Shown here in pieces: positions 8,846 to 15,708 of a stretch of 64,000 nucleotides of DNA (position 1 is its first letter; each line of letters starts with the position of its first letter). The notes below the pieces were generated by a model. That model worked only from the letters and a program-made list of their open reading frames with translations. It was not told the DNA's origin and did no database searches. This DNA comes from Pseudomonas viridiflava (GTDB lineage Bacteria; Pseudomonadota; Gammaproteobacteria; Pseudomonadales; Pseudomonadaceae): assembly GCF_900582625.1 (NCBI RefSeq), contig NZ_UTIQ01000327.1:248001-312000 (forward strand), given 5' to 3'. Both the position numbers and the translations under genes were made by a program.

Positions 8846-10065
8846 TTTAACTCCAGCGTCGGAACTGCAGTGACGTACTGACCGCCCCACTCACGGATAT
8901 AGCCGGTCTGCTGCATAACTTCGGTTGCAATATTCCACGGCAGAATCACGACGATATCCGGGCGCTCCGTAATCATTCTTTCCGGTGCAAATACGGGAAT
9001 ATGACTGCCAGGCAAATATTTCCCCTGCTTCGAGGGCGCTGCATCACATACGAAGGACAGTAAGTCAGGTTTTACCCCGGCGTAGTTCAACAACGTATTT
9101 CCTTTGGCAGCGGCCCCATAGGCGGCCACTTTTTTCCCTGCTCGCTTTTGTTCGATAAGAAAACTCAGCAGGTTATTTTTCAATTCATCCGCGCGTTGTT
9201 GGAAGCTTTCGTACACGGCCAGATTTTGCAGGCCGGCACTTGCTTCGGCTTCCAGTACCGCAGCGACGGCGGCGCTGGTAGCGGGCGCCTTTTCTGCGTG
9301 GGCGCCGAATATGCGCAAGCTTCCGCCGTGGGTTGGAAGCTCTTGTACGTCGTAGATGCACAACCCCGCTGCGGCGAAGATCTGCGAAACGGTGTACAGC
9401 GACAGGTAGGAAAAATGCTCGTGGTAAACGGTGTCGAACTGGGTGTGTTCGATCAGGCGCATCAGGTGTGGAAACTCCAGCGTGATCGTACCGCCAGGTT
9501 TCAAGGCGGCTTTTAAGCCACGAGTGAAGTCGTTGATGTCGGGCACATGTGCATAAACGTTGTTGCCGGCGATCAAGTCCGCCTGGCGTCCTTCTTTTGC
9601 CAGACGCTCGCCCAGCGCTTCGCCGAAAAACTCGCGTAATACCGGAATACCGAGACGTTCCGCAGCGGCAGCGGTGCTGGCGGTCGGCTCGATTCCCAGG
9701 CATGGAATGTCGCTGGCCACGAAGTTTTTCAGCAGGTAACCATCGTTGGATGCAACTTCGATCACAAAGCTGTCTTTACCCAGGACCAAACGCTCGGTCA
9801 TGGCTTTGGCGTAAGCCGCTGCGTGTTCCAGCCAACTGCTGGAGGTCGAAGAAAAGTAGGCGTAGTCCTTGGAAAAGAACAGGTCGGCCTGCGCGTAGTC
9901 TTCCGTCTGCACCAGCCAGCAGTGGCTGCACACTTTCAGTTTGAGCGGGAAGTAAGTTTCCGGCGCGCTGAGTTCTGCCTCACTAAGGTAGGCGTTCGAA
10001 GGCGGCGCGAACCCGAGGTCAACGAAGGTGTGTTGGAGCGGCTCGGCACAGTGACGACAGTTCAT
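8842..10065 (-). CDS. NDP-hexose C-methyltransferase with N-terminal zinc-binding domain, 407 aa
   Basis: It resembles the TcaB9/TylC3/NovU class of 3-C-methyltransferases. The N-terminal zinc domain shows CRHC (residues 3-6) and CSHC about 50 residues later, and the 'FVDLGFAPPSNAYL' segment between them is characteristic. The SAM-binding region is 'FVIEVASNDGYLL', and the middle domain has 'YHEHFSYLSL', which carries the His/Glu/Tyr residues used for catalysis in this family. A C-terminal alpha/beta domain ('KKVAAYGAAAKGNTLLNY') completes the usual architecture of about 410 residues. It is expected to add a methyl to C3 of a 4-keto-6-deoxy sugar, creating a branched sugar. ATGA overlaps join it to genes on both sides. 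Confidence 0.88.
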   Translation of the reverse strand: MNCRHCAEPLQHTFVDLGFAPPSNAYLSEAELSAPETYFPLKLKVCSHCWLVQTEDYAQADLFFSKDYAYFSSTSSSWLEHAAAYAKAMTERLVLGKDSFVIEVASNDGYLLKNFVASDIPCLGIEPTASTAAAAERLGIPVLREFFGEALGERLAKEGRQADLIAGNNVYAHVPDINDFTRGLKAALKPGGTITLEFPHLMRLIEHTQFDTVYHEHFSYLSLYTVSQIFAAAGLCIYDVQELPTHGGSLRIFGAHAEKAPATSAAVAAVLEAEASAGLQNLAVYESFQQRADELKNNLLSFLIEQKRAGKKVAAYGAAAKGNTLLNYAGVKPDLLSFVCDAAPSKQGKYLPGSHIPVFAPERMITERPDIVVILPWNIATEVMQQTGYIREWGGQYVTAVPTLELK

Positions 10066-10613
10066 AGATACAGTCCGGCAAAATCGGGAGTTAGCAGCGG
10101 ATGATTCGTATCGCGCTGTGATAAATCGGTGACCGGCAACGGCCACGTGATGTTGACAAGAGGATCGTCAAAACGAACGGCGCCTTCGGACGCGGGCTCG
10201 TAGAAAGCGGTGTGCAGGTAAAGCAGCTCGCTCTCGGCTTCCAATACTTGAAACCCGTGCGCGCAGCCTTTGGGAATCACCAACATATTCGCAGATTCCG
10301 GGGTCAGCATTTCGGCGTGCCATTGAAGGAACGTCGGTGAGTTCGCACGCAAATCCAAGACCACATCCCAAACGCGCCCTTTTAGGCAGCGGACCATTTT
10401 TATTTCGGCGTGGGGCGGATGCTGGAAGTGCATACCTCTTACCGCCCCGACTGCGCGGGTGCGGGAATGGTTGATCTGCACGATGTGCTCAGCACCCAAC
10501 TGCTCTGCAAGGCTCCGTTCGCAGAAAAGCCGGCCGAAAGCGCCACGGTTATCCTCAAAGGGAAGTTGTTGGGCGACCACGAGACCGTCGATTTTGGTGT
10601 GACTGACAATCAT
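10062..10613 (-). CDS. rfbC: dTDP-4-dehydrorhamnose 3,5-epimerase-family protein (RmlC/RfbC-like), 183 aa
   Basis: A cupin epimerase of about the usual 180 residues. The catalytic histidine motif 'VRGMHFQHPP', 'MVRCLKGRVWDVVLDLR', 'IPKGCAHGFQVL' and 'LLYLHTAFYEP' are recognisable RmlC landmarks. In this operon the substrate is expected to be CDP-4-keto-6-deoxyglucose rather than dTDP-4-keto-6-deoxyglucose, since rfbF and rfbG precede it and no rmlA or rmlB is seen in the window. It may epimerise at C3 and/or C5, or supply the enol form used by the C-methyltransferase. The start (ATG at 10613) overlaps the rfbG stop by 4 bases. The symbol is used by family resemblance. Confidence 0.85.
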   Translation of the reverse strand: MIVSHTKIDGLVVAQQLPFEDNRGAFGRLFCERSLAEQLGAEHIVQINHSRTRAVGAVRGMHFQHPPHAEIKMVRCLKGRVWDVVLDLRANSPTFLQWHAEMLTPESANMLVIPKGCAHGFQVLEAESELLYLHTAFYEPASEGAVRFDDPLVNITWPLPVTDLSQRDTNHPLLTPDFAGLYL

Positions 10614-11689
10614 GCTTCGACCCAGACGCTGCCGGCTTCGCGCGCCGCGTCAACGTAACGCTTGAGTTGCTCGCCCGTTAGCGCCACGCCGGTGGTGTGA
10701 TGATGTTTGTACCATTGAGCGGTCATTGCCAGGCTTTCGGTGATAGTCCACACCGGCCGCCAAGAGAGATGGGCATGAGCCTTTGCGCAGTCCAGATAAA
10801 GCAGATTGGCTTCGTGCGGTTGCGTGGCTTGCGAGGTATGCCAGACCATCTGTGACCAATGTATCTGGAGGCTTTTCAACACATCGGCAACGGTTCGATT
10901 GTCTTCGGGGGCTGGCCCGAAATTCCAGGCATCGGCGGCAGTTTTATCCGCGAGTAACAAACGCTGACCGAGGAGCAGGTAGCCGGAAAGGCAGTCTAAA
11001 ACGTGCTGCCAAGGGCGCGTCGACTGCGGCGAGCGTATTTCCAGCGACGCATTGGCCGCGACGGCGCGAACCAGGTCGGGGATGAGCCGATCTTCAGACC
11101 AATCGCCGCCGCCGATCACGTTGCCGGCTCGCGCCGACGCCATCAACGGCGCGCCTTCGCTGGACCAGAACGACTTGCGATAACTTTCGACGACGAGCTC
11201 ACTGGCGGCTTTGGACGCGCTATAGGGGTCGTGGCCGCCGAGACGGTCGACTTCCCGATAGCCCCACGGCCACTCGTTATTGGCGTAGACCTTGTCGGTG
11301 GTGATGACGACCACGGCGGTGACGCTTGCGGTCGTGCGGCAGGCTTCGAGGACATTGGCCGTGCCCATTACGTTTGTGGACCAGCTTTCCAGCGGGTCTC
11401 GATACGAGCGGCGGACCAACGCTTGCGCGGCCAGGTGAAAGACGATATCCGGCTGAACTTGGTGAAATACGTCCTGCACCGCCTTGGCATCGCGAATGTC
11501 GCCGGTAATGTCTCGGGCAGAACTGTTCAGCAGCGACCAATGACTGGGGTTTGTGCCCGCCTCTAGGGCGAACCCGGTCACATCAGCACCCAGCTCCGTA
11601 AGCCAGGCAGCAAGCCAGCTGCCTTTGAAACCGGTGTGCCCGGTTAACAGCACTTTGCGGCCGCGGTAGATATCACCGAAAAGTTTCAT
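10610..11689 (-). CDS. rfbG: CDP-glucose 4,6-dehydratase
   Basis: An extended SDR of 359 residues that converts CDP-glucose to CDP-4-keto-6-deoxyglucose. The N-terminus has 'KVLLTGHTGFKGSWLAAWL' (the TGxxGxxG variant characteristic of RfbG), then 'VVITTDKVY' and the catalytic YSASK within 'DPYSASKAASEL'. The true ATG at 11689 overlaps the rfbF stop (ATGA); the frame extends upstream only inside rfbF. It lies directly downstream of rfbF, the enzyme making its substrate, as in the Salmonella and Yersinia dideoxyhexose clusters. Confidence is high from motif and context. Confidence 0.93.
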   Translation of the reverse strand: MKLFGDIYRGRKVLLTGHTGFKGSWLAAWLTELGADVTGFALEAGTNPSHWSLLNSSARDITGDIRDAKAVQDVFHQVQPDIVFHLAAQALVRRSYRDPLESWSTNVMGTANVLEACRTTASVTAVVVITTDKVYANNEWPWGYREVDRLGGHDPYSASKAASELVVESYRKSFWSSEGAPLMASARAGNVIGGGDWSEDRLIPDLVRAVAANASLEIRSPQSTRPWQHVLDCLSGYLLLGQRLLLADKTAADAWNFGPAPEDNRTVADVLKSLQIHWSQMVWHTSQATQPHEANLLYLDCAKAHAHLSWRPVWTITESLAMTAQWYKHHHTTGVALTGEQLKRYVDAAREAGSVWVEA

Positions 11690-12456
11690 GCCCACACTTT
11701 CCAGGGAGGAGTGCCGTTGCTCCACAGATCTTCTAAGTGGTTCTTGTCACGTAGCGTGTCCATCGCTTGCCAGAAGCCACTGTGCTCGTAGGCCATCAAG
11801 TTACCTTCGGTGGCCAAACGCATCAACGGTTCAGCTTCCCAGCTAGTTTGATCGTTGGCGATGTAATCGATGACCGAGGGATTCAAGACGAAATAGCCAC
11901 CGTTGATCCAGGCACCATCGCCGGCCGGCTTCTCCTGAAAGCTTTGCACCGACCCGCCCTGCAAGTTAAGCGCGCCGTATCTACCTGGCGGCTGGATGGC
12001 GGTTACGGTGGCAGGTTTGCCGTGGGCAAGATGGAAATCGACGAGGTCGCGAATGTTGACGTCGGCAACGCCATCGCCATAGGTAAAGCAGAAAGGCTCA
12101 TCGCCGAGATGTTCGCGAACGCGCTTAAGTCGCCCGCCGGTCAGCGTTTCTTCACCGGTATTCACCAACGTAACTCGCCATGGCTCTACATAGCGCTGGT
12201 GAACTTCCATGGTGTTGTTAGACATATCAAACGTTACGTCTGACATATGAAGAAAGTAGTTAGCAAAGTACTCTTTTATTACATAGCCTTTATAACCACA
12301 GCAGATCACGAAATCATTTATTCCGTAGTAGGAGTAAATTTTCATAATGTGCCACAAGATAGGTTTTCCACCGATCTCGATCATTGGCTTAGGTTTGAGA
12401 TGGGACTCTTCAGAGATGCGCGTGCCGAGGCCGCCTGCAAGAATTACCGCTTTCAT
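11686..12456 (-). CDS. rfbF: Glucose-1-phosphate cytidylyltransferase
   Basis: A 256-residue nucleotidyltransferase that makes CDP-glucose from CTP and glucose-1-phosphate. The signature 'MKAVILAGGLGTRISEESH' with 'KPKPMIEIGGKPI' just after is diagnostic for RfbF, with 'FCFTYGDGVADV' as the metal site. The ATG at 12456 has AAGG about 5-6 bases upstream. It is the first gene of the sugar operon on this side and is separated from ihfB by about 318 bases that should hold its promoter. No wzz chain-length regulator lies between ihfB and this gene, unlike in P. aeruginosa. Confidence 0.95.
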   Translation of the reverse strand: MKAVILAGGLGTRISEESHLKPKPMIEIGGKPILWHIMKIYSYYGINDFVICCGYKGYVIKEYFANYFLHMSDVTFDMSNNTMEVHQRYVEPWRVTLVNTGEETLTGGRLKRVREHLGDEPFCFTYGDGVADVNIRDLVDFHLAHGKPATVTAIQPPGRYGALNLQGGSVQSFQEKPAGDGAWINGGYFVLNPSVIDYIANDQTSWEAEPLMRLATEGNLMAYEHSGFWQAMDTLRDKNHLEDLWSNGTPPWKVWA

Positions 12457-12774
12457 GAAAACCTTACCTGCCAATGCTTATGAACACTCGCGACGAAACC
12501 AGGCGGTCGCGGCGGCGAAATAATTAAGCAGGAGAGAAAGGCAGGCCACACACCTGTGAAATCAGTCGATTTTTCAACGTGTTAACTGAAAAATCCATTT
12601 CATACAAGCCTGAAAAATGTAGGGCTTGGACCATCCTGCGAAGGCCGAATTCTACCTCAAACGGTAAATAACTCGCGAGCCTTACAGGGCAATCTATTTT
12701 GCAGAATCCGATTCAAACGGTTCAGCGTACCGCGCTTCAGGGAGGGAAATGAGCGCTATTGTGGTAAGCCAGCT
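12457..12774. other. Intergenic region between ihfB and the sugar operon
   Basis: These 318 bases hold no convincing gene. Read on the minus strand there is a run of short stops, one nine-codon ATG frame ending near the inverted repeat, and a -10-like TAGAAT without a matching -35. An AT-rich inverted repeat lies in the middle (listed separately). I did not find a JUMPstart/ops core (GGTAGC) on the minus strand. The region presumably carries the promoter or leader of the O-antigen operon. Confidence 0.5.
12568..12595. repeat. Perfect 9-bp inverted repeat in the O-antigen operon leader
   Basis: GATTTTTCA at 12568-12576 and its exact complement TGAAAAATC at 12587-12595 are separated by 10 bases. 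No run of T follows on the minus strand beyond the arm itself, so it is not a standard terminator. It could be an operator, or a weak hairpin in the leader of rfbF. Confidence 0.5.
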
Positions 12775-13059
12775 TTATTCGTCTTCGTTGACCCGGTCGC
12801 GCAACTCCTTGCCCGGTTTGAAATGCGGGACAAACTTCCCGTCCAACCGAACTGACTGCCCCGTCTTGGGGTTTCGCCCAACTCTCGGTGCACGGAAGTG
12901 GAGTGAAAAGCTGCCAAATCCTCGAATCTCGATCCGATCTCCCGTCGCCAGCGCCTGGGACATCTGTTCCAGCATGGTCTTGATAGCCAACTCAACGTCT
13001 TTTGGGGACAAGAGGCCTTGATGGGTGACGATGCGTTCGATCAGTTCGGACTTGGTCAT
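12775..13059 (-). CDS. ihfB: Integration host factor beta subunit
   Basis: A 94-residue HU/IHF-family DNA-bending protein. It begins MTKSELIERIVTHQGLLSPK, and the beta-arm carries 'PRVGRNPKTG' with the intercalating Pro64. IHF is the alpha/beta heterodimer that bends DNA in recombination and at sigma-54 promoters. It follows rpsA, separated by the rpsA terminator, in the order typical of gammaproteobacteria. The length is slightly shorter than some Pseudomonas copies, with a truncated acidic tail ending VNEDE. In this genus ihfB commonly marks the border of the O-antigen locus, which fits here. Confidence 0.97.
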   Translation of the reverse strand: MTKSELIERIVTHQGLLSPKDVELAIKTMLEQMSQALATGDRIEIRGFGSFSLHFRAPRVGRNPKTGQSVRLDGKFVPHFKPGKELRDRVNEDE

Positions 13060-13162
13060 GATTTTCCCTTCGTTTTCAAGCGACTAGATCAGCTTGCAAA
13101 GGTTTTAGCATGACCGCAGCGCTTTGAACAGCCCCCTGAACGCTGCAGCTTGTTGAATTCAA

Positions 13163-13196
13163 AAACAAAAAAAGGCGACCGAAGTCGCCTTTTTTC
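13163..13196 (-). terminator. Rho-independent terminator of rpsA
   Basis: The stem GGCGAC (13174-13179) / GTCGCC (13184-13189) has a 4-base CGAA loop (TTCG on the minus strand). On the minus strand it is followed by a long run of T, with A-run pairing extending the stem. It lies just after the rpsA stop and upstream of ihfB. Confidence 0.85.
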
Positions 13197-13214
13197 TTAA
13201 CGGAAGCTCAGAAC

Positions 13215-14894
13215 TTAGTTCTGGTTTTCCATTTGTGCGCGGATCAGATCACCGATGGTGGTCGGACCAGCAGTTTCAACTTCCTGCTTGCGCATTTCTT
13301 TGATGGCTTCTTTTTCGTCTTCAACGTCTTTCGACTTAACCGACAAGCTGATTACGCGGCTCTTACGGTCAACGCTGATGATTTTAGCTTCTACTTCTTC
13401 GCCTTCTTTCAGCACGTTGCGGGCGTCTTCAACGCGGTCGCGGCTGATTTCGGAGGCTTTCAGTACAGCTTCGATGCCTTCGGCCAGGGTGATTACAGCG
13501 CCCTTGGCGTCTACTTCTTTGACGGTGCCGCGAACGATCGCGCCTTTGTCGTTGGTAGCAACGTATTCGGAGAACGGATCGCTTTCCAGTTGCTTGATGC
13601 CCAGGGAGATGCGCTCACGCTCTGGGTCAACCGACAGGATCACGGTGTCCAACTCGTCGCCTTTCTTGAAGCGGCGTACAGCTTCTTCGCCTACTTCGTT
13701 CCAGGAGATATCGGAAAGGTGAACCAGGCCGTCGATGCCGCCATCCAGACCAATGAAGATACCGAAATCGGTGATCGACTTGATGGTGCCGGAGATCTTG
13801 TCGCCTTTGTTGAACTGACCCGAGAAATCTTCCCACGGGTTAGTTTTGCACTGCTTGATGCCCAGGGAGATACGACGACGCTCTTCGTCGATGTCCAGAA
13901 CCATAACTTCCACTTCGTCGCCAACTTGTACGACTTTCGAAGGATGGATGTTCTTGTTGGTCCAGTCCATTTCGGAAACGTGTACCAGACCTTCAACGCC
14001 TTCTTCCAGCTCAGCGAAGCAGCCGTAGTCGGTCAGGTTGGTTACACGAGCAGTCACGCGAGTGCCTTCTGGGTAACGCGCTTTGATAGCAACCCATGGG
14101 TCTTCGCCCAGTTGCTTCAAGCCCAGGGAAACACGGTTACGCTCACGATCGTACTTCAGCACTTTTACATCGATCTCATCGCCAACGTTGACGATTTCCG
14201 ATGGATGCTTGATGCGTTTCCAAGCCATGTCGGTGATGTGCAGCAGGCCGTCCACGCCACCCAGATCGACGAATGCGCCGTAGTCGGTGAGGTTTTTGAC
14301 GATACCTTTGACTTGCTGGCCTTCTTGCAGGGATTCCAGCAGAGCTTCACGCTCGGCGGAGTTCTCGGCTTCAAGGACGCTGCGACGGGAAACGACAACG
14401 TTGTTGCGCTTCTGGTCGAGCTTGATGACTTTGAATTCCAGCTCTTTGCCTTCGAGGTGCGTGGTGTCGCGCACTGGGCGAACGTCAACCAAAGAACCTG
14501 GCAGGAACGCACGGATGCCGTTAACGTCGACTGTGAAGCCGCCTTTAACCTTACCGTTGATAACGCCCTTAACCACTTCTTCAGCTGCGAAAGCCGCTTC
14601 CAGAACGATCCAGCACTCTGCACGTTTGGCTTTTTCGCGGGACAGCTTGGTTTCACCAAAGCCATCTTCAACCGCGTCCAGCGCAACGTGTACTTCGTCA
14701 CCGACCTTGATGGTCAGCTCGCCAGCGTCGTTGTAGAACTGCTCGAGCGGGATGACGCCTTCAGACTTCAGACCGGCGTGGACAGTAACCCAGTCACCAT
14801 CGATATCAACAACGATACCAGTAATGATTGCGCCCGGCTGCATGTCGAGGGTTTTTAGGCTTTCTTCAAAAAGTTCTGCAAAGCTTTCGCTCAT
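13215..14894 (-). CDS. rpsA: 30S ribosomal protein S1
   Basis: A 559-residue protein of six S1 (OB-fold) RNA-binding repeats, the usual length for Pseudomonas. Repeat landmarks such as 'GAFVDLGGVDGLLHITDMAW', 'GCFAELEEGVEGLVHVSEMDW' and 'GIFIGLDGGIDGLVHLSDISW' recur about every 85 residues. S1 binds mRNA leaders and is needed for translation initiation on the 30S subunit. It sits between cmk upstream and ihfB downstream, with its own terminator after it. Confidence 0.98.
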   Translation of the reverse strand: MSESFAELFEESLKTLDMQPGAIITGIVVDIDGDWVTVHAGLKSEGVIPLEQFYNDAGELTIKVGDEVHVALDAVEDGFGETKLSREKAKRAECWIVLEAAFAAEEVVKGVINGKVKGGFTVDVNGIRAFLPGSLVDVRPVRDTTHLEGKELEFKVIKLDQKRNNVVVSRRSVLEAENSAEREALLESLQEGQQVKGIVKNLTDYGAFVDLGGVDGLLHITDMAWKRIKHPSEIVNVGDEIDVKVLKYDRERNRVSLGLKQLGEDPWVAIKARYPEGTRVTARVTNLTDYGCFAELEEGVEGLVHVSEMDWTNKNIHPSKVVQVGDEVEVMVLDIDEERRRISLGIKQCKTNPWEDFSGQFNKGDKISGTIKSITDFGIFIGLDGGIDGLVHLSDISWNEVGEEAVRRFKKGDELDTVILSVDPERERISLGIKQLESDPFSEYVATNDKGAIVRGTVKEVDAKGAVITLAEGIEAVLKASEISRDRVEDARNVLKEGEEVEAKIISVDRKSRVISLSVKSKDVEDEKEAIKEMRKQEVETAGPTTIGDLIRAQMENQN

Positions 14895-15018
14895 GTTAAT
14901 TCCTGATTGATCTAGGACGGATAAACCCGCCCAGCATCCACACTCCAGACAATGTGGGTTTCGTTAGTTTAAAAGCCGGGTGTGGGATAAAGACTGGGTT
15001 CCTCACAGACCTGCTCTG

Positions 15019-15708
15019 TCATCCAGCGAGGTCGCGATTGGCGACTTCGTTCAGAATGCGTTCTAGCACCTGCTCGATCGAGAGTTCGGTGGAATCCAGC
15101 ACAATGGCGTCAGCCGCTGGTTTGAGCGGTGCCACCGTGCGCTGAGTATCGCGCTCATCGCGCAGACGAATCTCGTCTAGCAGACTCGCAAGATTAACAT
15201 CGTCGCCTTTTGCCTTCAACTGCAAGTACCGGCGTCGAGCACGTTCTTCCGCACTGGCGGTCAGGAAAATCTTAAGCGGCGCGTCAGGGAACACTACGGT
15301 GCCCATGTCGCGACCATCCGCTACAAGGCCGGGCATTTCTTGGAAAGCACGTTGCCGCTGCAACAGCGCATCCCGCACGGCGCCTAGCGCGGCGACTTGC
15401 GAAGCACCGGCGCCAATCTGCTCGTTGCGAATCGCATCGGTGACTTCTTCGCCTTCCAGAATGATGCGTTGCGGCTGCCCATTGGCGGCGGCAACGAATT
15501 GCACATCCAGATGAGCGGCGAGCAGCTTCAGCGCTTCTTCATTAGTCAGGTCGACGCCATGGTTGCGCGCTGCGAATGCCAACAAGCGATACAGCGCACC
15601 AGAATCCAACAAGCTCCAGCCCAACTTTTTGGCGACCAAGCTGGCAATGGTGCCCTTGCCCGAACCGCTTGGACCGTCGATTGCGATGACTGGCGCCTGA
15701 ATGCTCAT
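15019..15708 (-). CDS. cmk: Cytidylate kinase
   Basis: A 229-residue P-loop kinase that phosphorylates CMP and dCMP. The N-terminus is 'VIAIDGPSGSGKGTIASLVAKK' (Walker A GPSGSGKGT), 'GLVADGRDMGTVVFPDA' forms the CMP-binding region and 'RRRYLQLK' the lid. The ATG overlaps the tyrA-aroA stop by 4 bases (ATGA), and rpsA follows about 125 bases later, the conserved aroA-cmk-rpsA order. Confidence 0.97.
   Translation of the reverse strand: MSIQAPVIAIDGPSGSGKGTIASLVAKKLGWSLLDSGALYRLLAFAARNHGVDLTNEEALKLLAAHLDVQFVAAANGQPQRIILEGEEVTDAIRNEQIGAGASQVAALGAVRDALLQRQRAFQEMPGLVADGRDMGTVVFPDAPLKIFLTASAEERARRRYLQLKAKGDDVNLASLLDEIRLRDERDTQRTVAPLKPAADAIVLDSTELSIEQVLERILNEVANRDLAG

Noticed and set aside
13233..14858. 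Long plus-strand frame of 541 codons opposite rpsA
   Set aside because: Shadow of the S1 repeats; the translation is rich in Phe, Val and Asp repeats mirroring the coding strand.
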